Shown one piece after another: positions 47,036 to 57,894 of a stretch of 64,000 bases of DNA; within the stretch, counting starts at the first letter, position 1; each line of letters opens with the position of its first letter. The stretch spans positions 182,553-246,552 of the forward strand of contig NKYR01000052.1 in assembly GCA_003184365.1 (NCBI GenBank), read 5' to 3'. The notes beneath the pieces were generated by a model, which worked only from the letters and a program-made list of their open reading frames with translations, was not told where the DNA came from and did not search any database. This stretch comes from Evernia prunastri. Its lineage: Eukaryota > Ascomycota > Lecanoromycetes > Lecanorales > Parmeliaceae. Made by a program: the position numbers and the translations under genes.

Positions 47036-48268
47036 GCCTGAGCCCGGGGTCGAGACCGGTGCGACCGGAACCGGCCACACGGGGGTCGAGTATTTGGTGC
47101 GCCACATCTCGCGCATGGTGATCAGAGGCTCCAGACGCTCTAGAAGCTGCTGTTGCATGCTTACTTTATCGGGGCGCTCGGGCACGCCGGTCGCTGTGAG
47201 GGCGTTGGTGCGCCCGACTTCTTGCAGGAAGTAGGGCAAGTCAGAAAGAACGTCCAATATGTACTCGAACTGGGACTTTGCTGAAACATCCTCCTCCCAA
47301 GGAACGTCCTTCCACTTTCGCTCATCAAGGAATGTTCTTTGGCAGGTAAAGATTGCATTCGCTACCTAGCTCGGAAGACGTTAGAGCATGGTAGCCATGA
47401 GGCGTATGACATTTGGCATTGACTCACGATTATTACCCGTGCTTCCAGGTAGATTTCTTTCTCGGGGTAGCTCTTATGGAGTTCAGGCCCTCTAGCTTGT
47501 ATCAAGTTCCTGACGCCCTCAGCGTGGGTGATATACCCGCTACTATCTGGGGTTAGGCGTATCAGCTAAATGTGGATTAGTAATAATTCATCCTCACGGT
47601 GCTTAAATGAGTAAAAGCAAACCTCATACATGTTGAGTGCCATCGTCGCGCCCAACGTCTCGAAGCTATATGCTTTGACTTCATGCGATAGATCGGTCTT
47701 CAAGTTCGACAAGGCCTCTCCATAGAATTTTTGTCCCTCCATGACAATTTTTGGCTGCTGATGGATGCATCCGAAGAAGGCAGCGGTCATCGCTTTGCTC
47801 GCTGAAACAAGCGTTCGAGATTGAACATCGACCCTTGGCGCGGGATTCAGCCACCAGCTGATAGCCTTGGAGAAATTTTCTCCTGCACAGAGCCTATGAA
47901 ATACAAAGGAGCGGCATATATCCTCTCGGAAGGCGGACAGATTCAATCCTTGGGCGACCCTTGCAGGGGGGAGGAAGCCTTGGGCCAGGAAGGCATCTTT
48001 GGGGAGGAAAGGGTTGTGTCTGGCATGATATATCTGGTCTCGGACGAGGAAGCGTTGGTGGGCTTGGCGCTCATAAGGTGCCGCATCGAGCCAAGGTTGA
48101 TCGTATCCAGCGCATTTGTAGGTTGCCTTCTTACATCTTTCGCATGCTGGCTTGGCCTCATCGCATTTCACCTTGCGCTCTGCATTTTGCTGTCAGCAGA
48201 AAGGAGGGGCAGGAAGTGCAGGCGGACAGACTTCTGCAAGTGATACACCCACTGCTTCTTTTGCCCAT
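46283..48268 (-). CDS. Zn2Cys6 transcription factor (interrupted by an assembly gap)
   Basis: Four exons (48268-48232, 48179-47623, 47565-47428, 47365-46283). Splicing of the first intron completes the binuclear zinc cluster at residues 8-35, with spacing C-x2-C-x6-C-x6-C-x2-C-x6-C (GCITCRKRKVKCDEAKPACE). The body fits fungal-specific transcription factors of the C6-finger plus DUF3468-like type (LGATMALNMYELIRLTPDSS, YITHAEGVRNLIQARGPELH). It should act in the nucleus as a DNA-binding regulator; the target is unknown. The last exon contains a poly-Asn tract and a 13-N gap at 46923-46935 flanked by two copies of the same about 160-bp segment, almost certainly unmerged contig ends. The true protein is probably about 55 residues shorter than the 604 residues implied. 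Confidence 0.85.
46765..47096. repeat. Duplicated segment flanking the gap, with a poly-Asn triplet repeat
   Basis: 46765-46922 (158 nt) and 46936-47096 (161 nt) are the same sequence apart from one extra GTT triplet in the poly-Asn (GTT/AAC) tract of the second copy. The copies start and end at the same bases and abut the N run. Confidence 0.95.
46923..46935. other. Assembly gap (13 N)
   Basis: A run of 13 unknown bases within the coding exon of the Zn2Cys6 regulator. Confidence 0.99.
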
Positions 48269-48789
48269 GATTTACATCCACCATGGCTGTTCGTTTTCAC
48301 CACTAATACTGGTAGAGCATGGTTATTGGAGCTGAGCGAGGTGGTTGAGAGTGGGTAGAGGGTACTGTAGATGAGACATGTTGTCGAAGAAGATAGAAGG
48401 TAGAAGGTAGATTTTAGAAGGACCCTCCCCTCGAGGACCAACGGAGCTGGAGAAGTTCAGTAGAAATACTGTTTCTGGATTAGCCAAAAGCCACTGATGC
48501 ATCATGCCACTTTGATAGGTTACTGTTTACCCGCGGTTTTCCCGCAGAATAGAGTTTGACTGCCGAAGCGTCGAAGTCTCTCTAGCTCTACTTTAGTACT
48601 TAAGCTGACAGCGGATTCTGGAGTACATACAACATACAACATAAAGAACTAAAGATGAAAGATCAAGCATTTCTGAGCCGAGCGACTTAAAATACAGTAC
48701 GAGTACTAAGGTAAGGTAGTAAGATACCTGATTACCTCTAACATACCTTTTTTCTATATCTCGTTGAAAGAATCGCCATCATCTAAGCA
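48269..48789. promoter_or_regulatory. Divergent promoter region, Zn2Cys6 regulator / LSM5
   Basis: These 521 bases between opposite start codons should hold both promoters. No specific sites assigned. Confidence 0.4.
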
Positions 48790-49346
48790 ATGGCTTCTCA
48801 ATTATTACCTTTGGGTGAGTCAGTCATCTCCAAGAAGTGGGCTTTCATCAGACACTAATTGCTACTCCTGCGCAGAATTGATCGACAAATGCGTTGGCTC
48901 ACGCATTTGGGTAGTGATGAAAGGGGATAAAGGTAATCAACAACTTCCAATTGGCACATGGCAAAAGAGACGCTGCTAAGCTGCCTTGATATTCAGAATT
49001 CGCAGGAACGCTGTTGGGCTTCGATGACTATGTCAGTATGTCTTTGCCTCTCCCTCGTGTTGCAACAAGGAACGTCTGACTGACTCGTCGCTCAGACATG
49101 GTGCTTGAGGACGTGACCGAATTGTACGTTGTTCACGATGCCGAAATGTCAGAGTCAGACGAGCTTTGGAGCTGATGTTGCTTGCAGCGACTACAGCGGG
49201 TCTAATACAAAACTTCCCAAGATCCTACTCAATGGCAATAACATTTGCATGGTGACATCCATCCATTCATTCCGGCAGAGCTTTTCGAGCTGACTCCACG
49301 CCAGCTAATCCCCGGCGGTGAGGGTCCTGAAGCGACTGGATTATGA
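48790..49346 (+). CDS. lsm5: U6 snRNA-associated Sm-like protein LSm5
   Basis: Six small exons (48790-48814, 48876-48932, 48997-49035, 49096-49123, 49188-49251, 49305-49346) join in phase to 84 residues, the normal LSm5 length. The Sm fold is complete: MASQLLPLELIDKCVGSRIW, then VVMKGDKEFAGTLLGFDDYV and NMVLEDVTEFDY (Sm1), and LLNGNNICMLIPGG (Sm2). The signature NGNNI is typical for LSm5. As part of the LSm2-8 ring it binds the U-tail of U6 snRNA in splicing, and as part of LSm1-7 it acts in mRNA decay. Five introns in 557 bp is a high density. The gene is divergent from the Zn2Cys6 regulator and convergent with the nitronate monooxygenase gene. Confidence 0.95.
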
Positions 49347-49558
49347 TGCGGATGCTGTTGTGATTATCCTCTACATCAGAAGGCGCTCAAAATATCTCAT
49401 GAGCGGGCAGAACGGCAAAAAAATTCTCCAATCTCCATGGAGATCGCAGAGACCGGCCTAAGGGTATGCATGCACGTCACTGTTAGCGAGCAAACAGAAT
49501 CTTGAATGTCCTTCGGTGAGTAGTTTGAATGACTCTCGGACTAGCTAGGCAGCTCTGA

Positions 49559-50617
49559 TCATAACTTCGATGCTCGTGAGAGCTTCAGAAACACTTCAGA
49601 CACATCCTGTCTTACTTCATCGATAATCTCTTTTGCGTACTTTACTTCCTTCACCAGGCCTACACCGCATCCAGCATAGGCCGTGACCCTGCCATTCTCT
49701 CCCCACCCTTGGTCACCCTTCCGTAGAGCTTCCTCATATAATTTCTTGTTCTCATCTGCAATCATACCGTTCTGTGCGTCCAGGTAGCTCTGATTGATTA
49801 TACCTCGACCGTTGAACTGAGGAGGCCATCTTGTCCCGCGTAGCTGATCGTACACGCTCGTTCTAACAGTATTCCTCCCCCCGTCCTTTGTTCTAAGTAC
49901 ATCACCTTGATATCCTTTTGCTATTTCGGCTTCCCTGCATGCCAAGAACCTTGTCCCCATTACAACGCCGCATGCTCCCAGAGTCAGACAGGCAGCGGCC
50001 CCTCGACCTTCCACTATACCACCTGTTGCAACTAGAGGTATACTTCCCATTCCGATATCGCGTAATGAGTCAGCCACTTCCGGAAGTAAGCTCACAATGC
50101 CAGCACCCTGTGCCAGGCCATGGCCTCCGGCATCGGCGCCTTGAACAACAAGGACGTCTGGTTGACAAGACCGGGCAACTTCAACTGCATCCGTGACTGA
50201 GCCAATCTGTATCCATATCTTTGTTCTCCCCATGCACATCTCCCTTATCCTCCTCGTCCACTCGACCAGGTCGTCATTCTTCCTCGGCGCAAAGAACCAT
50301 ACCGCAGCGGGTATATGCTCCCTCAGGGCCTCCAGCGCGGTCTCCAATTCCACCCCCCAGTTGATAAAGCCCACACCAACAGGTAGACAATCTGGACTCG
50401 AGCCTGGTAGAGGGTTTTGTGCTACTAGGTCTGCTACTGTTTGCAATTGTCTCTTCAGATCGGTTACGTCAGTGCCCGCAGCGAGGAAGCCGATGCCGCC
50501 AGCTTGTGAAACCGAGACGGCGAGTGGCGCGAGGGCTATCAGCCTCATAGGACCATTGGCAATGAGGGGACTCCGAGTCCATGGGTATGCTGCGCTCAAT
50601 GCTAGCGAAGATGTCAT
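49559..50617 (-). CDS. Nitronate monooxygenase (2-nitropropane dioxygenase family), copy A
   Basis: A single exon of 352 residues forms a complete FMN-dependent TIM barrel: PLIANGPMRLIALAPLAVSV, QAGGIGFLAAGTD, LPVGVGFINWG, WIQIGSVTDAVEVAR, VVQGADAGGHG with the catalytic His of the GGHG motif, LVATGGIVEGRGAAACLTLG and GVVMGTRFLACREAEI. Such flavoproteins oxidise alkyl nitronates and propionate-3-nitronate, a detoxification role. The paralogue at 62721-63791 shares the layout throughout. There are no introns. The start codon at 50617 lies 303 bp from the RPB11 start on the other strand. Confidence 0.92.
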   Translation of the reverse strand: MTSSLALSAAYPWTRSPLIANGPMRLIALAPLAVSVSQAGGIGFLAAGTDVTDLKRQLQTVADLVAQNPLPGSSPDCLPVGVGFINWGVELETALEALREHIPAAVWFFAPRKNDDLVEWTRRIREMCMGRTKIWIQIGSVTDAVEVARSCQPDVLVVQGADAGGHGLAQGAGIVSLLPEVADSLRDIGMGSIPLVATGGIVEGRGAAACLTLGACGVVMGTRFLACREAEIAKGYQGDVLRTKDGGRNTVRTSVYDQLRGTRWPPQFNGRGIINQSYLDAQNGMIADENKKLYEEALRKGDQGWGENGRVTAYAGCGVGLVKEVKYAKEIIDEVRQDVSEVFLKLSRASKL

Positions 50618-50920
50618 CTTGGTTGGTTGATCGAGTGCGGTCTATTCCGCGGTGAGGACCAATCACAGCCCCTTATGCCTTGGCACCAGACTATAGAACA
50701 AAGATTCCAAAGATTGCCCTACGCACTTTTTCCCTTCACCACAGCATCTCATCTTCATAGTATCGCTTTTTCCATTTTGCTCCATTTGTTCTTAGCTACA
50801 CCTCTACACAATATACCGTCAAGTTAAGGATATTTGCTTCAGGGAATAAAGGCGCACATCTCGGTTCAACTTTAGACAGCAAAGGACTCTACAGTATTCA
50901 AGGAGAGAGGATTTCCGAAA
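50618..50920. promoter_or_regulatory. Divergent promoter region, nitronate monooxygenase / RPB11
   Basis: A 303-bp spacer between opposite start codons. No individual element assigned. Confidence 0.4.
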
Positions 50921-52184
50921 ATGGCGAATGCCCCAGATAGGTATGTGTGATTTCGGATGTAGTTGTTTGCATAATTGGGCATCTTCTCGCAGTGATAAAG
51001 AATGTCGACTTGACTACGATGATGATCGTTCTTTCCAATCCTGAAGATGTCAAATCGATATGGTTACACAGGTAGACCCGACTCACAACACCTGACTTGT
51101 AAGCGTATGCTCCGAGTTGAACACCGATATTCAAGTGTTAGCCCTGATACGTCACTCAACTTTTCCATTCTCGTCCATTTTCCCTTCATCACTCTAGTTC
51201 CACTCGGTGTTGGAGCACTCTTCATTCACTTCACTCTTCCTTCACTTCACTTCACGTTACTTCTTTCTTCACATCGGTCAATCACCTGCCTTGTGACCAC
51301 GATCATGGCATCTGAAGATTCTGGTGATGGCCTGGACGCCCCCTACATTGCTCCTAGGAGTAGTAGTGCGACTCGTTCATACAATACAAATCTAAGCGCT
51401 ACCCAACACCGATCCTCACACTCGCACATGATGCCACCTCCCTTGCACGTCTCAAGCATGAGCCCCAACGCAGGCAACCCAGACCGTGGACGCGAGCCAA
51501 AGATTACAGCAGAGGATAACACGCAGCCTAGGTTTGAACTCTTCCTACTAGGTGACGGCGAAAAGAAAGTCACCGAAGAGGCAGATACCCGTAAGTTCAG
51601 CTGTTCACCTTCATGCAAAACAACGAATGCCAGATGCTTTCATGTCAACCTCTCGAATCCTAGAGAGTCTTCATGATCTGTGACCAGTTCCCAGGACCTC
51701 CTTGCGGCGCTTTTCACATGTCAGCTAAGATCTCTACGGGATCTTGCAAGGCAGTTCGTTCTCCTGCTAATATATGATACTTCATTCATTCAGGTATCCC
51801 GTCCTCATCAATCTTCACCTTCAACAAGGAAGATCACACGCTTGGTAATCTTCTCCGCTCACGACTTCTACAATCGCCACACGTCCGATTTGCCGGCTAC
51901 AAAGTGCCTCATCCACTCGTCAGGTAAACCCATTCCTGCGCAATCCTTCCCAGTGTCTGAGATTCGCTGCTAACACTCTTTTCTTGGTAAGCAAATTCGA
52001 ACTCCGCGTTCAAACGGATGGCACCCTCAGCCCCCGCGCCGCTCTAGTCCAATGCTGCAAAGATTTGGTCAATGACCTTAGCATCCTGAGTCGCGAATTC
52101 ACCAAGGAATTCGAATTGAGGAAGATGGTTGGCGACGGAGCCAAGGCGGATGAGAAGAAGGACGACAAGAGGCCCGGGAAATGA
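50921..52184 (+). CDS. rpb11: RNA polymerase II subunit RPB11
   Basis: Four exons (50921-50940, 51532-51590, 51794-51923, 51992-52184) give 133 residues. The first exon encodes only MANAPD plus part of an Arg codon and joins to FELFLLGDGEKKVTEEADTR. The rest contains SSIFTFNKEDHTLGNLLRSR, HVRFAGYKVPHPLVSKFELR and the C-terminal dimerisation helix DLVNDLSILSREFTKEFELR. RPB11 pairs with RPB3 as the eukaryotic counterpart of the bacterial alpha dimer and is essential for polymerase II assembly. The Lys/Asp-rich C-terminal tail (KADEKKDDKRPGK) is a fungal extension. Intron 1 is long (591 nt) and contains an alternative in-frame start, described among the findings. Confidence 0.93.
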
Positions 52185-52773
52185 TCAGACAGGCTTACGA
52201 AAGGCGCAACGGTTTTCAAAGTGAGGACCATGGCGTTCGATGGATGGCTCAAAGGGCGTATTGATATTAGGAAAGGAAAGGGCTATGCAGGGCGTCGGCA
52301 GACGATGACATGGACTTAGATGCCGAACCCTAGTGTGATCATACCAAGTACTCATAGCAAGACATTGTCATAAAACCATCTTTCTCATGGTCCAATACTC
52401 ATAGTGCGAATGGCAAGCCGTCCAAAAAAGAGCACTTGAGAGTTGAAAAACTTCTGGGCCTCTATGTGAGATCTTGTTACGACTCGGGACCCCGTGTCGT
52501 CCCCATGATTGAGATCGACATATTTGAGAAAAGAGGCTAAGAATTTCCTCGTTGAATACTACTATTCTGTCTTGGCACCTACCTACCCTGCTGGATGAGA
52601 CGCGGCAAGAGGCAAATCCTAGATGTGCAACTTAGCCGAGTTCAAACGTAAGAGTAGCGCCGGAGATTTCCAAAACACTGTCAGTTCAGTCCCTCACACA
52701 TAGATACCTACTGGGTCCTAATCCCCTTCTACTCCAGCCTTGCATCCATTTCCTTGGTCTCTAGCGAAACTTA
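52185..52773. other. Intergenic region between RPB11 and PAN1
   Basis: These 589 bases include the RPB11 3' flank and the PAN1 promoter. No gene or RNA recognised. Confidence 0.4.
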
Positions 52774-55700
52774 ATGTATTCGACATCAAATTCTTACCTG
52801 GGAGGGGGCAACACCGCCCGTCCCAGCGCTCCTCAATATGGACAGTCTTTACCCCAGCAAGGCCAGCAGCAACCAAACAGCACACAACAGCTTGGCTACA
52901 ATGGTCCCCAACCCACTGGCTTCGGTGCAAGTCAGCTCCAACCTCAATACACGGGATATCCAGGTCCGGGACAGCAGCAAAGCTTCCAAGCCCCGCAACA
53001 ACAGCCACAATACACTGGATACCCTCAGCAAAATCAGCAAACTTCCCAGAACCAGCTCCCTCAGCAACAATCATTTCAAACGGGACAGCCTCCTCAGCAG
53101 CAGCAAATTGCTCCGCAAAAGACAGGTCTCACCTCCTCCCAAATAGCCCAGTCTTTCTCTTCGACGCCTGCATCGCAACCGTCAGCGCCCCAAGCTACCG
53201 CCTCGAACACCAAAATACCCAAGATTCGACTATCATTCTTGACCGCCACGGATCAGGCAAAGTTCGAGCAGCTATTCAAGTCGGCGGTAGGGGATGGACA
53301 AGCTCTAGATGGTAAGCATCCAAAGAGGGGGTAGCTTGCAACAGCTAAGAAAAGAATAGGGGAAAAAGTCAAAGACTTGCTGATTCGATCGAAACTTCCC
53401 GGAACCGATCTTATGAAGATATGGTACTATTTGCATGAGATCCTAATTGACCACAATTGACAGTTTCTAGGACCCTCTCGGATACGACGAAATCTGGCCA
53501 GCTCCTCTTTCCAGAATTCGCCCTGGCCATGTACCTCTGCAATCTGAAACTCGTGGGAAAAGACTTGCCGCAAAGCTTGCCGGAGAAGATAATGAACGAA
53601 GTCTCTAGTATGGTGGACATCATCTCATTCGGGGTACCTGACGACCGCCCAGCAGCGGCCCCTCAAAGCAATGCACCCAACTTCAATGCCCCGACAACTG
53701 CGACTTCCGCCTCTGTAATTCAACAGCCTCAACCTCAAGCTTCAAATAGCCAGCTGTTGTCACAGATTGCATCTCAGCCGACAGGCTTCGCAGCGCAGTA
53801 CATCCCACCTCAACCAACAGGCTTTGGGAACCAGCAACCCGGCTTCGCACAACAGCCGACTGGCTTTCAGCAACAACAAACAGGTTTCCAGCAAAATGCA
53901 CAAGCTACCGGTTATCAGGGCCCCAGGCCCCCGATGCCGCCGATGCCGACGGGTTATGGATCGAATCTCTCTCCAGCACAGACTGGTAATCAGGCACCAA
54001 TGCCTCTAAATGCCCAACCTACGGGACGGCCTGGACAATGGGGACTTGTCAATGCTCCGGCCTCAGGATTACCAAATATTGATGCTCTACAACAGCGTAT
54101 GATGCCCCAAGCAGGCCGTGAAGGAGGGTATACAACAGCCGGTCTGTCAGGCAGCGCTACGGTACCGTGGGCTGTTACCAAGGATGAGAAGAAGATCTAC
54201 GATCAGCTGTTCAAAGCATGGGATGGATTCAACAAAGGCTTCATTGGCGGCGATGTTGCAATTGAGGTCATGGGCCAAAGCGGACTCCCTAAAGCCGATC
54301 TTGAAAAGGTTTGGACTTTGTCTGATCCTAGTAATAAAGGAAGGCTCGATATGGATGAATTCGCTGTCGCTATGCATCTGATTTACAGGAAGCTGAATGG
54401 CTACCCCGTGCCCAATCAGCTGCCACCCGAGCTTGTTCCTCCATCGACAAGGAACTTCACGAACTCTATAGACACTGTCAAGTCGTTGCTATCACAAGAT
54501 GCCGAAACAAGGAAAAATACCGGTTCCTTCCTTCAGCCACAGAAAACTGGTGTCAGCTACCTGAAAAATCATTCGTTCCGCAACGATTCTAACGGGATTA
54601 CGCCAGGACGTAAAGATGCAACGATCTTTCGAAACAACGACGATGATGTTGGTTATAGATCGAGTGCACGCCGAAGAGTTGGTGGAGGTGGGCGTACTCC
54701 CTCACCCGCTCAATCAACTTCACCATCGTCAGAAAGATCAAGTGATGATCTGTCGATTGAACAATTACGTAAGAAGATTCGAGAGAAGCAGGTATTGCTA
54801 GACGCAATTGATTTCAAAGATGAGAACGCTGCGGAAGAAGACGATGCTCTTGATCGAAGGGATCGTCGAGAAGCCGAAGATCTCTATCGACGCATACGGC
54901 GGATCCAAGAGGACATTGATAGCCATCCGAAAGCGACGCTGCGAAATATTGATTCTAGCGCGGAGCGAAGGACCTTAAAACGCCAATTGCAGAGATTGAC
55001 TGACCGGCTGCCAGAATTAGCGTCTCAAGTCAGAAGGACAGAACGTAGCATTTCTGATGCCAAGATTGAACTATTTCATATGAAAGATGCTAAAGTACAC
55101 CCTAGCAGTGCCGCCACGATTGTCGGCACTGGACCCGGCGGAGCTGTTACAGAGGCAGATAGACTGAAAGCGCGCGCGAAAGCAATGATGCAGCAACGTT
55201 CTGCGGCTCTGACAGGTAAAGTCGCTCCCGCTGGCGAAGAAAATGACAGCGGAGCCGCAGCAAGACGGCTGGAGGAGGAGAATTCAAAAGCCAAGAATGA
55301 ACGGGAGAACAACGAAAGTATGATTAAAGATGTGGAAGATAGCGTTCGAGACTTCTCTCGTGGGCTTGAGGATACTCTAATGCAGGGTGGAGAAGATGCG
55401 AGCAGTGAGCACGAAAGGCGGAGGTGGGAGGACGGTCTAGGTGTCGAAGATGAAGTGAGAGACTTCATCTTTGATCTGCAGAGGAGTAGTCGTAGTGCCA
55501 AAGTACGAAGCGAAGAGTGAGTCGTTCTTTCTAATTAGATGCTGCGCGTCTACTAACAATCTATAGTACCGGTAGAAGTCGTGCCGATGAAAATGGCCGA
55601 GGTCCTTCTCGCGAAGATAGCTCGCGTGACCTTACACCGACCAGCTATGACAGGAAGCCCGAGTCGCGCGAGGCTTCGAAGCAAGCAGCTGCTCCTGCTT

Positions 55701-57433
55701 CTACAGGCTCTTACTCATCTTACAAGACCGCAGAAGATCGAGCCGCCTTCATTAAGCAACAGGCAGAGCAGCGTATGGCCGAACGTCTTGCAGCTCTTGG
55801 CTTAAAACCACCAACTAAGTCTGGCGAATCTGCCCAGCAGAGACAAGAACGAGAAGCCAAGGAGCGTCAGGATCGCGTCCGACAAGCCGAAGCGGAGGAT
55901 GCCAAGCGAGAAGCAGAGAGGCAACGTAGGCTTGCCGATGAGCAACCGTCTGTTCCGGAAATCAGCAAATCCTCTAAAAAGCCACCTCCTCCGCCAACGC
56001 GAAATCGTAGAGCAGATAGCGCCGCTCAGCGCGAGGAAGTCAAACGTCAAAAAGACGATGAGGCCCTCAGGGCCGCGGCCGAGCAGGAAGGAAAGGAAGA
56101 AGCGATCAAAAATCAGCAGCGTGTCCAAGAATCAGAGACCAGAGGCATGGAGTAAGTAACTCAGAAGGGTCAACGATCGGACGCAGAAGCTGATACAGTG
56201 TACAGAAACGAAGCTCAACGACAAGAAGATGATCTTGCCCGAGAGCGTGAAGCTTCGCAAGCTCGTCTCAAAGCGCTAGAAGAGCAGGTCAAGCAAGGTA
56301 AAGTCAAGAAGCAGGAGGAGAAGCGCAGGAAGCAAGCCGCTGAGAAGGAAGCAAAGGAAAAGGAAGCTAAGCTTGCGGCTCAGCGAGCAGAGCTGGAAGC
56401 TGCAAAGGAAAGGGAACGCCAGCTACAATTGCAGTTGGAGAGTCTAGGCGACGAGGACTCGTCTGATGAGGAGGGACCTCAAGAGATTACGCCACAGGAG
56501 ACAACGCCAGCTAATAGTCAAGTGCTCTCAAGGGAAGGTAGCAACCAGCCGCATGATCGCTCACCAGCGCCATTTTCGCCTGCGGCCGAGGCAGAAGCTC
56601 CAATGAGTCCACCTCCAGCGCCCGTCCAATCTCCTCCTGCGGCACCAGCTGCTCCTCCACCAGCAGCGCCAGCACCGTTGCCATCAACTTCATACGGTGC
56701 AGATACCAAAAACCCATTCTTCAAGAAAATGAATCAAGCTAATGAGGCGACTCCTACGCCGCCATCCATTACCTCACCAAGCACCACTGCCGAATCCACC
56801 AATCCATTCCATCGTTTGACTCAACAACAGGAATCCGCAAAGTCTCAACCGCTACCTCCACCGCTAACTTCTACCCCGACCGGCAGTCGCCCTTCACGAG
56901 TTCGTCCAGAAGAAGATGAATGGTCCGTCGTTGACTCTACCTCTTCCTCAGATGACGAAGAGGATACCAATAAGCCAATGGGAGGTAGCGCGAAACAACT
57001 CGCCTCCATGCTGTTCGGCACGATGGCGCCCCCGAGGCCCTTATCAGCCATGGACGATAAAAAGTCTATGGAAAGCCCAACCAGCCCAGCACCTCTTACA
57101 CCGAGTACAGCTACGGCTATGTCTCCACCGCCGCCGCCGCCCATGCCGGGCACCTTTGATAACGGAGAGCCTCCAGCTGCACCCCCACCCCCACCACCGC
57201 CTATGCCGACGTCGGACGCTCCACCGGCACCGCCGCCTCCACCACCACCCCCAGGCATGCCAGGTGCACCATCAGCTCCTCCGCCACCACCCCCTGGAAT
57301 GTCAAGTGGACCTCCGGGTGGAAAGCCGAACATAGGAGGGCTACTGGGCGACATTCAGAAAGGAACAGGGTTGAAGAAGGTTCAAACCAAGGATAGGAGT
57401 ACAGCTAGTACAGCTGGGCGAGTGCTAGACTAA
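52774..57433 (+). CDS. pan1: Pan1, actin cytoskeleton-regulatory endocytic scaffold
   Basis: Five exons (52774-53311, 53360-53423, 53471-55516, 55567-56151, 56206-57433) give 1,486 residues. In order: a Gln-rich N-terminus with QPTGF/QYTGY repeats; EH domain 1 (about 153-250, completed by splicing to KIWTLSDTTKSGQLLFPEFA); a QPTGF-rich linker; EH domain 2 (about 434-530; VWTLSDPSNKGRLDMDEFAV); a long coiled coil (about 665-780 and again 905-1080); a Pro-rich segment with PPPPPPM runs; and a C-terminal WH2 motif (GLLGDIQKGTGLKKVQ). Pan1 binds NPF-containing epsins, activates Arp2/3 and couples endocytic coats to actin at cortical patches. Both EH domains keep the Trp-Thr-Leu-Ser-Asp core. Length and architecture match fungal Pan1. 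Confidence 0.95.
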
Positions 57434-57894
57434 TTTGATATTGCAAACTTGGTATGGACAGAAACGGGATCAAAGATCCGCCTCTCGTGCATGGTAATGG
57501 TCATCATTGGAGACTGATTGGAAGAGGTTGCTTCACTGTATCAAATGATTGTACGAGTAGAATCCGAGAATACTATGTGTGTACCGAGCCAAGTTATACT
57601 AGTAGCGTTACATGACCAGCGCTAACACTAACAACAGCACTAGCGAGACCTCATCGCATTCAACTGAATCAAAAATCCAGCTTATACTTACTAAATATAT
57701 GTATGTCTATATATATTCTCTGTTTGAATTATCGGAAATACGTTTGAATCTATTCGACTATTGATGCATTTCCGTATTATAGTATTTGTTCGCGAGACGC
57801 AACAGTTACATAATTCTGTATACAAAATACAACAAATCTGTCGACTTTTGTTCCCTTCGGCTCTTTACTTGCCCGACTGCAACCTAACCATTAA
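57434..57894. other. Convergent 3' flanks, PAN1 / FAD protein
   Basis: These 461 bases lie between facing stops. The 57690-57800 part is AT-rich. No gene recognised. Confidence 0.45.

Noticed and set aside
51047..51676. A 209-codon plus-strand frame as a separate gene
   Set aside because: Its right end is RPB11 exon 2 read through; its left part is RPB11 intron 1. It is treated only as a possible alternative first exon.
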